DNA of 64,000 bases, taken from assembly GCF_027923385.1 (NCBI RefSeq), contig NZ_BSEC01000002.1:1-64000 (forward strand), given 5' to 3'. The number at the start of each line of letters is the position of its first letter. Positions within the stretch are counted from its first letter, which is position 1. A program made the translations under genes and the position numbers. The notes beneath the pieces were generated by a model. The model searched no databases. It saw only the letters and a list, made by a program, of their open reading frames with translations, and was not told the DNA's origin. This document shows positions 7,180 through 16,349 of the stretch, in pieces. The DNA comes from Methylocystis echinoides (GTDB lineage Bacteria; Pseudomonadota; Alphaproteobacteria; Rhizobiales; Beijerinckiaceae).

Positions 7180-8223
7180 TCACAGCCCGGCGGCCTTGGT
7201 GAGGTTGACCTTGAAGCGGTCGCGTTTGCGCTGATAGCGGCGGGTCATTTCCGCCGAGGCGTGGCCGAGGTGCCTTTGCACGTGGCCTTCCTCGATCTGC
7301 GCCGAGGAGGCGAGGCCGGCGCGTAAGGAGTGGCCAGAAAAGGCGCGGCGCCTTTCTCCTTCGGGGAGATCGCCGCGCAGGCCAGCGGCGAGCGCGGCTT
7401 TCTGGACGAGGCGGGCGACATGCTTGTCGGAGAGCCGCTCGGCGGAGACGCCGCCGTTCTTGCGGGCGAGGGGCCGGAACACAGGACCCCGCGTGATCCT
7501 TCCGAGTTTGAGCCAGGTTTCGAGCATGGCGACAGGGCAGGTGAGGGGAGAAGAGCCGCGGCCGATCTCGACCTCGCGCCAGCCGGTCTTGCCGTTGAGG
7601 GTCAGGAGCAGGCCGCCGCCGTTCTGGTCGGCGCCGACGATCTCGATCCAGCCCGTTCCGTCGTCCGTCTGCTCCGGCCCGCAATCGAGGCCGACGATCT
7701 CCGAGCGCCGCAGGCCGCCCGCGAAGCCGATGGCAAGAATGGCCTTGTCGCGCAGGCCGCGCAGGTCGTTGTTTAGGACCGCCAGCATGGCCAGAAGCTC
7801 GTCGGCGAAGATCGCCTCCTTCTGAACCGGCGGGCGGCCATGCGCGCGGCGGATGCCGGCCAGCACGGTCGCGATATGGGGATCGCCCGTGTCCAGCAGG
7901 CGGCCGAGCTGGCGATAGCGCCAGCAAATGCCCGAGAGCCGGCGCTCCAGCGAGGAAACAGACAACGGCGCCCGGCCCGGCCCGCCCTCGACGCAGGCGG
8001 CGAGATAGAGGCCGACGGTCTGCGGGTCCGGGGGCAGGGGGTCGAGGCCTTGCCGGCGCAGCCAGGAGGCGAAGTGCCGCCAGTCGGCGTCATAAGCCCT
8101 TTGGGTGTTCTCTGAGCGGGCGTTGCGGGCGTAGTCGCGGGCCTTTTCCGAGAGCGCCGCGAGATGGGGGGCAGGCTCGGCGAGCGCCCTGCCGCCGGTC
8201 TTATCGTTGTCGGCTTCGGCCAT
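7180..8223 (-). CDS. Tyrosine recombinase / phage-type integrase
   Basis: The 347-residue protein has an N-terminal SAM-like core-binding domain (about residues 25-130, ENTQRAYDADWRHFASWL) and a C-terminal catalytic domain. Catalytic residues visible are Arg in GGLRRSEIVGLD (about 180), His and Arg in GHSLRAGLAS (298, 301), His in RHLGHAS (318) and Tyr in TRRYQRKRD (330). Such enzymes resolve plasmid multimers or move cassettes. The start at 8223 (MAEADNDK) is chosen because the conserved domain begins soon after; the frame stays open far upstream without homology. It is divergent from DUF1403-scpB, with a perfect inverted repeat between them that could be its core site. Confidence 0.9.
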   Translation of the reverse strand: MAEADNDKTGGRALAEPAPHLAALSEKARDYARNARSENTQRAYDADWRHFASWLRRQGLDPLPPDPQTVGLYLAACVEGGPGRAPLSVSSLERRLSGICWRYRQLGRLLDTGDPHIATVLAGIRRAHGRPPVQKEAIFADELLAMLAVLNNDLRGLRDKAILAIGFAGGLRRSEIVGLDCGPEQTDDGTGWIEIVGADQNGGGLLLTLNGKTGWREVEIGRGSSPLTCPVAMLETWLKLGRITRGPVFRPLARKNGGVSAERLSDKHVARLVQKAALAAGLRGDLPEGERRRAFSGHSLRAGLASSAQIEEGHVQRHLGHASAEMTRRYQRKRDRFKVNLTKAAGL

Positions 8224-8354
8224 TCTTGTCCTCGCTTGCCCCGCCGCAGAGTGGGTCCGGTGCGCGCCTAGGGCCTCAAAAATCCGACGCCTCGGCGGGC
8301 TCTGGGGAGCCCAAACCAGCGCCTGTCGCCCACTATAGCAGGAGTTTCTTTGTG

Positions 8355-8381
8355 TGTCCGATAAGCGCACATTATCGGACA
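8355..8381. promoter_or_regulatory. 27-bp inverted repeat, candidate recombination core or operator
   Basis: TGTCCGATAA and TTATCGGACA are perfect 10-bp inverted arms around the seven-base spacer GCGCACA. Tyrosine recombinase core sites typically have 9-13-bp arms around a 6-8-bp crossover region, so the geometry fits. It lies 131 bases upstream of the recombinase start and 78 before DUF1403. A divergent operator is the alternative. Confidence 0.55.
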
Positions 8382-8459
8382 TGAAATACAGAAGACAAGC
8401 CCGGCGGATTCGCCCCGAAATCAGCTGACAAAGCGCCGCTGTCGGGTAGGATTCTTCCC

Positions 8460-9524
8460 ATGTCCGTGCTTGATTCGCCGCCGACGTCCGCGCCCCTTTC
8501 CCCCGCCAGGCGGCCGCCGCGCGCCCGGCGCGACGCGGCGCCGCCGGCGACACAGGTGGTTGAAATTCAACCGCTTCCGCGCTGGGCGCGAACTGGAAGC
8601 GACGATCAGACGACGGCGGCCTTTCGCGCCGGCGCCGGCCTCGCGCTGTTCGACCAGATCCTGCGCGGCGGCGCACCAGTCGCCGATGTTTCGAGGGCCG
8701 CAAAGGACCTGGGCGAGCCGGTCTATACGGGTTGTTTGCGTCAACGGCTCGCGCTACGCGCCGCCGATTTCTGCGCGACGCTTTGCCGGCTGCGCGAGGA
8801 TGCGGCCGCCCTGCGCGACGCCGAACATCTTGCGGGCGGCAGCGAGACCAGCCCCGCTGGCCAGCGGCATCGCGTGTTCCGCCTTTACGTGTCGCTGCCG
8901 GCGCGCCTCGACTCGGCGCTCTCGCGCGCGGCGGGGCAACTCGGATTGGATGAGGCGATCGACGCGGGCGCCCTTGCGGAAGTGGCGACCACGGCGCCCG
9001 ATCCCCTCCTCTCGGCGGCACGGGCCAGCGCCGCGGCGATGAGACTTTGCGCGCCCTCGACAGACGCTGAAATCTTCGCCTTCGTCGTCGCCGATCTTGC
9101 TCTGGCAAACCAACTTCGCTGGGCGCGGCCTGTCCCTCTGCTCGCCGTCGCCATGGCGCATCCCTCGCTCAGGCGCGGGGCATGGGCAAGGGAAGGGGGA
9201 AGCCGGCCTAGACCGTCGGACGCGGACTGGCCGGCGGCAGTCGCCTTCGCCTATGGGCTCGCGGTCGTCGAGGCGCATGCGCTCGCTGTCGACCTGGCGC
9301 GACGCGCGCAAATGCTCGTTTCCGTCGCGCCGATGTTGCGCGCGAAAGGAGCAGGCCGCGTCGTGGAGATGCTGTTTGCCGACGACGCCGTCACGCCCGC
9401 CGCCGCCGCATCCCGCGTCGGCCTCTCCGATCGCGCCGCGCGGCGGCTCTTCGACCGGCTCGTCGCGCTTGGCGCCATCCGCGAACTCTCCGGGCGCGAG
9501 ACCTTCAGGATGTACGGCCTATGA
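8460..9524 (+). CDS. DUF1403 family protein
   Basis: This 354-residue alanine-rich protein matches the DUF1403 family of rhizobial-type plasmids in its overall pattern (PRWARTGSDDQTTAAFRAGA near the start, LRQRLALRAADFC, and a C-terminal winged-helix-like segment VGLSDRAARRLFDRLVALGA). Its biochemical role is unknown. The C-terminal segment suggests DNA binding. The stop overlaps the start of scpB as ATGA, so the two are coupled. With the adjacent tyrosine recombinase it forms a three-gene unit that looks like plasmid maintenance, which is inference. Confidence 0.8.
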   Translation: MSVLDSPPTSAPLSPARRPPRARRDAAPPATQVVEIQPLPRWARTGSDDQTTAAFRAGAGLALFDQILRGGAPVADVSRAAKDLGEPVYTGCLRQRLALRAADFCATLCRLREDAAALRDAEHLAGGSETSPAGQRHRVFRLYVSLPARLDSALSRAAGQLGLDEAIDAGALAEVATTAPDPLLSAARASAAAMRLCAPSTDAEIFAFVVADLALANQLRWARPVPLLAVAMAHPSLRRGAWAREGGSRPRPSDADWPAAVAFAYGLAVVEAHALAVDLARRAQMLVSVAPMLRAKGAGRVVEMLFADDAVTPAAAASRVGLSDRAARRLFDRLVALGAIRELSGRETFRMYGL

Positions 9525-10222
9525 GCCGCGTCACCGCCGCCCGTCTCGACCGCGATCTCTCCGACCTGCCGGAGGGCATGCGCTGGCGCGAATGGATGCT
9601 GCGCGCCGAAGCGGCGATCTTCGCATCTGCAAAGCCCGTCTCCCGCGAGACGCTCGCCCGGCTCGTCGGCGACGCCTGCCGGCTCGATGCGCTCCTCGCC
9701 GATATCAACGAAGAGCTCAAAGGGCGGCCTTACGAAATCGTCTTCGTCGCCGGAGGCTGGCAGTTTCGGACGCGCCCGCGTCATGCTGAGACGCTGCGCG
9801 CGCTGGCCGGGGCAAAGGATGCAGGGCCGCCGTCTTTCACTAAGCTCGAAATGCTGGCGCTCTCGGCCATTGCCTATCAGCAGCCGGTCACCCGCGCCGA
9901 GCTCTCGCGTCTCGCTGGCCACGACATCAGCCGCGACATTCTCGGCCAGCTGAAAAGCCTCGGCGTCATCGCCCCTGGGCCCCGGGCGCCCATGCCCGGT
10001 GCGCCGATCGCCTGGGTGACGACGGCGCGCTTTCTCGAAATGTTTTCGCTCGGCAGCCTGCGCGATCTGCCGGAGCTCGACACGATCGAGGACGCCGGCG
10101 CCCTGGGGCGAGAAATTGACGATACCGTCGAAGCCGCGCTCGACGACGCGCTCGGGCTGGCGGAGGAGGAAAGTGCGGAAGATAGTGCGTTGGACGAAAC
10201 GAAGCTCGAGGCTTGGCGCTAG
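9521..10222 (+). CDS. scpB: ScpB-like chromosome/plasmid segregation protein
   Basis: ScpB is the winged-helix kleisin-associated subunit of the SMC-ScpA-ScpB condensin. This 233-residue protein shows the two winged-helix domains: AEAAIFASAKPVSRETLARL (about residues 28-47) with YEIVFVAGGWQFRTRP, then KLEMLALSAIAYQQPVTRAE and IAWVTTARFLEMFSLGSLRDLP. An acidic tail follows. No scpA or smc is present, so it may work with chromosomal partners or form a plasmid-specific complex with DUF1403. Two partial copies lie downstream at 11634-11965 and 15347-15721. Confidence 0.9.
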   Translation: MSRVTAARLDRDLSDLPEGMRWREWMLRAEAAIFASAKPVSRETLARLVGDACRLDALLADINEELKGRPYEIVFVAGGWQFRTRPRHAETLRALAGAKDAGPPSFTKLEMLALSAIAYQQPVTRAELSRLAGHDISRDILGQLKSLGVIAPGPRAPMPGAPIAWVTTARFLEMFSLGSLRDLPELDTIEDAGALGREIDDTVEAALDDALGLAEEESAEDSALDETKLEAWR

Positions 10223-10323
10223 CCGACCGCGTCGGTTGGATTCCATGCCGTGAGTGTCCCATTGAGTAGCGACCGATCTCGCCTAGCTCTTGAAAAGCGC
10301 TAGAGCAAACGAAGCGCTAATGG

Positions 10324-11361
10324 ATGCCTGGAATGAACAAGGATCAACTGATCAGGACCGCCCGAGCGCTCGTCGCGCGAGGGAAAGGCATATTGGCGGC
10401 CGACGAAAGCGCGTCGACCATTGCGAAGCGTTTTTCGGCCTTTCAGATCGACTCGTCTCCTCAAACTCGCCGCGACTACAGAGAGCTGCTCTTCCGCTCA
10501 AAGGGCGCGATTGAGCAAAGTATCTCTGGGGTCATACTCTTTGACGAAACGATCCGCCAGCAAGCGAGCGATGGCGTCGAACTTGTGAAATTGATCGAGG
10601 CGGCTGGCGCTCTCCCGGGCATCAAAGTCGACATCGGCGCTAAGTTGCTTGCCCATTACCCTGGGGAAACCATCACTGAAGGTCTCGATGGATTGCGCGA
10701 GCGTCTGAGCGACTACCGCGATCTGGGCGCGCGTTTCACGAAGTGGCGCGCCGTCATTGGCATCGATGCCCATATCCCAACCCCATATGCGGTCGACGCC
10801 AACGCATCGGCATTGGCGCGCTATAGCGCATTGTGCCAGGAGGCCGACCTCGTCCCCATCGTCGAGCCAGAGGTTTTGATGGACGGGGATCACGATCTCG
10901 ACCGTTGTGCAGGGGTTACGGAATTCGTGTTGAAGCGCGTATTCATGGCCCTTTCTGAAGCGCAGGTGCTTCTCGAGGGGATGATCCTTAAACCGAACAT
11001 GGTCGTGCCAGGAAAGCGATGCCCGCGGCAGGCGGCTCCTAAGGAGGTCGCACGAGCGACGATACGCGTGTTGAACCGCTCCGTGCCGGTCGCGGTCCCT
11101 GGGATAGCTTTTCTTTCCGGCGGCCAATCCGATGTCGACGCCACAGCCAACCTCAACGCCATCAATCGCATCGGCGGCCCATGGGCTCTGACTTTCAGCT
11201 ACGGCCGTGCATTGCAGGCGGCAGCGTTAAAGGTGTGGGCTGGACACGGAGAAAACGCGCCTGCGGCTAGCGCCGCCTTCACTCATAGGGCTTTTATGAA
11301 CGGCTTAGCCGCACAGGGACGGTGGTCAAAGGATTTAGAACCACCGCCGCAGGATTCCTAG
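10324..11361 (+). CDS. fbaB: Class I fructose-bisphosphate aldolase
   Basis: This Schiff-base (class I) aldolase of 345 residues splits fructose 1,6-bisphosphate into dihydroxyacetone phosphate and glyceraldehyde 3-phosphate in the cytoplasm. Visible family motifs are GKGILAADESASTIAKRF (about residues 18-35), SGVILFDETI, TKWRAVIGID, PIVEPEVLMDG, and the catalytic-lysine segment EGMILKPNMVVPG (about residue 225). FLSGGQSDVDATANLNAIN and LTFSYGRALQ complete the barrel. The start could also be the ATG at 10333. It stands alone between two scpB copies, with no other glycolytic gene until the PfkB kinase at 62.4 kb. The symbol follows common use for bacterial class I enzymes. Confidence 0.9.
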   Translation: MPGMNKDQLIRTARALVARGKGILAADESASTIAKRFSAFQIDSSPQTRRDYRELLFRSKGAIEQSISGVILFDETIRQQASDGVELVKLIEAAGALPGIKVDIGAKLLAHYPGETITEGLDGLRERLSDYRDLGARFTKWRAVIGIDAHIPTPYAVDANASALARYSALCQEADLVPIVEPEVLMDGDHDLDRCAGVTEFVLKRVFMALSEAQVLLEGMILKPNMVVPGKRCPRQAAPKEVARATIRVLNRSVPVAVPGIAFLSGGQSDVDATANLNAINRIGGPWALTFSYGRALQAAALKVWAGHGENAPAASAAFTHRAFMNGLAAQGRWSKDLEPPPQDS

Positions 11362-11633
11362 CTGGCGGACGCCAGGTGGTAATTTCTGACGGTCCCGGAG
11401 GCGCCTGGGGAACAGAGCGGTTAATCCAGAACCCTCACGATCGATGGAAGGCCATGGCGGGCGGCTGCAACCCGTAGGGTAGAAAGGGCGCTGGCGCGAG
11501 CCGCGAAGGCCTGGAGATTTCCAGGCAGGTTTCCCGTAAGTTTTCTACCGCTCGTAGGACGTTCCGGCCCTCTATTGAGAAGCAGCGCCAAGGCCTGGGG
11601 AATTTGTGCGGCGGCGCGCAAGCCCTAGCAGCC

Positions 11634-11965
11634 TCACTCGCGCCGGGCTCTCGCGCCTCGCCGGCCACGACATCAGCCGCGACATTCTCCGGCACTTGAA
11701 GAGCCTCGGCGTCATCGCGCCCGGGCCGCGCGCCCCGGAGCCCGGCGCGCCGATCGCCTGGGTGACGACGCCACGCTTCCTGCAAGTCTTCGCGCTCGGC
11801 AGCCTGCGCGATCTCCCCGACCTCGACACTCTCGATGGCCCCCGCGTCCGGGAGGCAGAGGACGACGGCGTCGAAGCCGCGCTCGACGACGTGCTCGGGC
11901 CGGGCGATGAGGAGGGCGCGGAGGCGGAAGGTGACGCGTTCGACGAGGCTGAGGTTGATGGCTGA
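11634..11965 (+). pseudogene. C-terminal half of a second scpB
   Basis: The reading frame LSRLAGHDISRDILRHLKSL through IAWVTTPRFLQVFALGSLR is closely similar to residues ~128-190 of the intact ScpB at 9521, followed by a comparable acidic tail. Similarity begins abruptly at 11634. The preceding 270 bases hold no recognisable gene. The missing N-terminal half lies downstream of the mer operon at 15347-15721, and the two halves share a 34-base overlap. Confidence 0.85.
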
Positions 11966-12048
11966 GGAAATCGGCTACTACGACTGACCGAAGATCTTTA
12001 TTTTTTGCAAAAGCGACTATTGATTTTGCCCATCGCAAGGTTCGCCCC

Positions 12049-12462
12049 TCAATGCCTCTCATCAAAGAGAGCATCGACAATCGCACAATCAGGTGCGCGG
12101 CGTCCGCTGCATTGCGCCGCCATGTCCTCCATCACGCGTTTGAGGCGTTTCAAATCCGTGATCTTTCGGCGAATCTCTACCACGTGATGCAGCGTCAGCT
12201 CGCGCACTTGCGGGCAGGTGTAGGCGTCGTCATCGACGAGACGCAGCAGACCGCGGATTTCATCGAGGCTGAAACCAAGTTGCCGGCTGCGCCGCACGAA
12301 ACTCAAGCGTCTGAGATGCTCTGCGCCGTAAACGCGGTAGCCGTTCGCGCTGCGGCCCGGCGCCGGCATGACGCCAATTTTTTCATAGTAGCGGATCGTC
12401 TCGATGTTGACGCCGCTTTGCTTCGACAATTCGCCAATCGAAAGCCAATCCTTTGGCTTCAT
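12049..12462 (-). CDS. merR: MerR, mercury-responsive regulator
   Basis: MerR-family activator/repressor of 137 residues. The N-terminal winged helix-turn-helix is typical (LSIGELSKQSGVNIETIRYY, about residues 7-26; YEKIGVMPAPGRSANGYRVY), followed by the dimerisation helix. The three cysteines that bind Hg(II) in MerR are present: YTCPQVREL (about 82), AAQCSGRRAP (about 117) and DCAIVDALF (about 126). It is divergent from merT-merP-merA, with a classic 19-bp-spacer promoter in between, so regulation of the operon is well supported. Confidence 0.93.
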   Translation of the reverse strand: MKPKDWLSIGELSKQSGVNIETIRYYEKIGVMPAPGRSANGYRVYGAEHLRRLSFVRRSRQLGFSLDEIRGLLRLVDDDAYTCPQVRELTLHHVVEIRRKITDLKRLKRVMEDMAAQCSGRRAPDCAIVDALFDERH

Positions 12463-12487
12463 GTTGGGGCCTCGGCCAAATATCCTC

Positions 12488-12518
12488 TTGACCCTGTAGT
12501 GGCTACAGGGCGTAGGGT
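12488..12518 (+). promoter_or_regulatory. MerR-controlled mer promoter/operator
   Basis: TTGACC (12488-12493) and TAGGGT (12513-12518) are separated by 19 bp, the long spacer of MerR promoters that needs DNA untwisting by Hg-MerR. Within the spacer lies the dyad CCCTGTAG-TGG-CTACAGGG (12492-12510), where MerR should bind. Confidence 0.9.
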
Positions 12519-12572
12519 CTCATTAATCCAGGCGCATGGGGCTGGCAAGCAAGATGGTGGGAGGCGTCGGCG

Positions 12573-12686
12573 ATGTGTGACCGCGAGGGTCTGGGCCTCA
12601 TCCAGATGGCGATTACGCCGATGGGGGTTGCGGCGGCGGGCAGCGCGCTGCTTTTCCTTTTCATGCGCTGGGTTCGCGCGGAGTGA
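12573..12686 (+). CDS. Small membrane protein leading the mer operon
   Basis: A 37-residue ORF starts MCDREGLGLIQMAIT and has one hydrophobic helix (VAAAGSALLFLFMRW). A GGGAGG ribosome site lies about eight bases before the ATG, and merT starts ten bases after its stop. It is the first gene after the mer promoter. It does not match MerF, MerE or MerC: there is only one Cys and no Cys pair in the helix. It could be a short transport accessory or simply a leader ORF. I do not recognise it. Confidence 0.5.
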   Translation: MCDREGLGLIQMAITPMGVAAAGSALLFLFMRWVRAE

Positions 12687-12696
12687 CGAGGGAACC

Positions 12697-13107
12697 ATGT
12701 CCGAATACACAATCTCTTGTAAGAAAGCGTGCGGGGGATCGGCGTCCCCCCAAAGGGCGACGGACGGCGCCGCCGGTCGCAAGGCGCTGGCCGCTGGCGG
12801 CGTGGCGGCGATCTTGGCGTCCGCCTGCTGCCTTGGCCCGCTCCTACTGGTGAGCCTCGGCTTCAGCGGCGCTTGGCTCGGCAGTTTCAAGGCGTTCGAA
12901 CCGTTCCGGCCGCTGTTCCTGAGCGTGGGCTTCGTCGCGCTCCTCTTGGCCTGGCGGCGCATCTATCGACCACCCGCGGCCTGCAAGCCCGGCGAGGTCT
13001 GCGCTGCGCCGCGGATGACAGTAGCCTACAAAGCGACTTTCTGGGGTGTCGCGGCGCTGGTCGGAGGCTCGGCTGTTTTCCCCTATGTGTTGCCGCTGTT
13101 CTACTGA
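12697..13107 (+). CDS. merT: MerT, mercuric ion inner-membrane transporter
   Basis: MerT takes Hg(II) from MerP across the inner membrane to MerA. The 136-residue protein has three membrane helices: GGVAAILASACCLGPLLLVS with the essential vicinal Cys pair, a second after PFRPLFLSVGFVALLLAW, and a third near the C-terminus (GVAALVGGSAVFPYVLPLFY). The cytoplasmic loop carries the second Cys pair in CKPGEVC. The N-terminus is longer than usual and has two extra cysteines (ISCKKACGG). The ORF remains open upstream into the merR region, but the ATG at 12697 is where the protein begins to resemble MerT. Confidence 0.93.
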   Translation: MSEYTISCKKACGGSASPQRATDGAAGRKALAAGGVAAILASACCLGPLLLVSLGFSGAWLGSFKAFEPFRPLFLSVGFVALLLAWRRIYRPPAACKPGEVCAAPRMTVAYKATFWGVAALVGGSAVFPYVLPLFY

Positions 13108-13122
13108 AGGGAGATGCCAAAC

Positions 13123-13401
13123 ATGAAAAGACTCGCCGCGATGATCGTTTTCGCTGCTGTTCTCAACGCTCCCGCGTTCGCCGCTCCAAAGACGGTCACT
13201 TTGTCTGTCTCCGGCATGACCTGCGCCGCCTGCCCCATCACGGTCAAGAAGGCGTTGACGAAAGTTGAGGGCGTGCAAAGCGCCGAGGTGAGCTACGAGA
13301 AAAAAGAGGCCTCCGTGACCTACGACGACGCAAAGACAAACGTCGAAGCGCTCACCAAGGCGACCGAAGGGGCCGGGTATCCTTCGCAAGTGAAGCAGTA
13401 A
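13123..13401 (+). CDS. merP: MerP, periplasmic mercury-binding protein
   Basis: MerP is a small periplasmic heavy-metal-associated domain protein that scavenges Hg(II) for MerT. A signal peptide (MKRLAAMIVFAAVLNAPAFA) is followed by a ~72-residue HMA domain with the metal loop GMTCAACPITVKKAL. The start at 13123 is preferred because GGGAG lies nine bases upstream; the ATG at 13114 directly abuts it. The C-terminus GAGYPSQVKQ is typical. It lies 15 bases after merT and four before merA. Confidence 0.93.
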   Translation: MKRLAAMIVFAAVLNAPAFAAPKTVTLSVSGMTCAACPITVKKALTKVEGVQSAEVSYEKKEASVTYDDAKTNVEALTKATEGAGYPSQVKQ

Positions 13402-15234
<1,833 letters not shown>

Positions 15235-15346
15235 GTGTCATGTTGGCATGGTACGGTCAATCGACCGGTCGATGATCTCTGTTGAAGCCGAAAAATCGTA
15301 GCGCTGGTTTCAAATGACACCGAAACTGTGCTGAAACTGATTTGCC

Positions 15347-15721
15347 CTGGACCGCGACCTTTCCGACTTGCCGGAGGGGATGCGGTGGCTAATGGATGCT
15401 GCGCGCCGCAGGCGGCGACCTTCGCCTCTGCAAAACATGTTCCCCGCGAGACGCTCGCCCGTCTTGTTGGCGACGATTGCCGGCTCGACGCGCTCGTCGC
15501 CGACATCAACGAAGAGCTAAAAAGGCGCCCTTACGAGATCGCCTTCGTCGCCGGGGGCTGGCAGTTTCGGCGCGCCCGTGCCATGCCGAGACGCTGCGCG
15601 TGCTGGCCGGGGCAAAGGCGCGGGGCTGCCGTCAATTCACCAGGCTCGAAATGCTGGTGCTCGCGGCCATCGCCTATCAGCAGCCGGTCACTCGCGCCGA
15701 GCTATCCCGCCTGGCCGGCCA
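15347..15721 (+). pseudogene. N-terminal half of the second scpB, frameshifted
   Basis: DNA from 15347 follows the intact scpB (from about 9545) closely: DLSDLPEGMRW, then MLRA, then in other frames SRETLARLVGD-like, DALVADINEELK, YEIAFVAGGWQF, HAETLRVLAGAKA, LEMLVLAAIAYQQPVTRAEL. At least three frame changes are needed. Similarity stops at 15721 after SRLAG, where a tolC-like tail begins. It complements the C-terminal half at 11634. Confidence 0.85.
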
Positions 15722-15960
15722 GCGCACGACGCTCGACATTCTCAACCCGCAGCAGAAATTGCTCAACGCCCGCATCGGCCTGATCATCGCACAGCGCGAG
15801 CGCGTCGTCCTCTCCTACGCGGTGGTCGCGGCCATTTAACGACTGTAGGCTGAAACGCTGGCGCTTGGCGAAGCGCGCTACGATCCCGCCGTTCATTTCG
15901 ATCAGGTAAAGGGACTGTGGGGTGGGATCAAGACGCCGGACAGGGGCCCTGGAACAAGAT
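15716..15960 (+). pseudogene. 3' remnant of a tolC-type outer-membrane protein
   Basis: From 15720 the frame reads QRTTLDILNPQQKLLNARI, IGLIIAQRERVVLSYAVVAAI, then after two in-frame stop codons (TAA where Gly is expected, TAG where Ser is expected) AETLALGEARYDPAVHFDQV and KGLWGGIKTPD. This is the C-terminus of type I secretion TolC-like proteins of Alphaproteobacteria. It is fused to the scpB remnant and has no 5' part in the window, so it marks a recombination junction. Confidence 0.8.
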
Positions 15961-16042
15961 TGCGCGCCAGATCCTCTGCCCCTGGGGCGAGGGCGCATGC
16001 ATCCCATCGACTTGACTCGTCGCCGAGTCCGTGTCTCTCTCT

Positions 16043-16215
16043 TGGCTGATGGTTCCCTTAGGGGATCAAAAGGGAACTCGGTGCGCGCAAGATAGCGCAA
16101 TGCCGAGGCTGCCCCCGCAACTGTAAGCGGCGAGCCTTAGAGCCATAAAGTCACTGGGGGAAACTCCCTGGGAAGGCGGCTCAAGGCGATGACCTGCGAG
16201 CCAGGAGACCTGCCA
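16043..16215 (+). promoter_or_regulatory. Cobalamin riboswitch
   Basis: The conserved elements occur in order: GGTTCCC...AGGGAACTCGGTG (P2 arm), AATGCCGAGGCTGCCCCCGC with AACTGTAAGCGG (the B12 box region), GTCACTGGGGGAAACTCCC with TGGGAAGGC, and GATGACCTGCGAGCCAGGAG with ACCTGCC at the end. It lies about 135 bases upstream of a vitamin-B12-type TonB receptor. Adenosylcobalamin or a related corrinoid should shut off the downstream operon. Confidence 0.95.
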
Positions 16216-16349
16216 TCAATCGTGGTCACGCGCGGAAGCGTCGGGCGGGGTGCACCGAGGCGGTCGAAAACTGTCGCAGAGCGCAGAAGCGCAAGTGACA
16301 GCCACAGACCTTTCGCAGTGACGGCCCACGTTGCTGCGAGTTTCTGCTC

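Noticed and set aside
7180..9108. A 642-residue minus-strand ORF covering the recombinase and the DUF1403 region
   Set aside because: Only the part below 8223 has recombinase homology. The upstream extension is antisense to DUF1403 and consists of Arg/Pro-rich shadow sequence.
12052..12696. In-frame extension of merT back across merR
   Set aside because: It is antisense to merR and crosses the divergent promoter. MerT similarity begins at the ATG at 12697.
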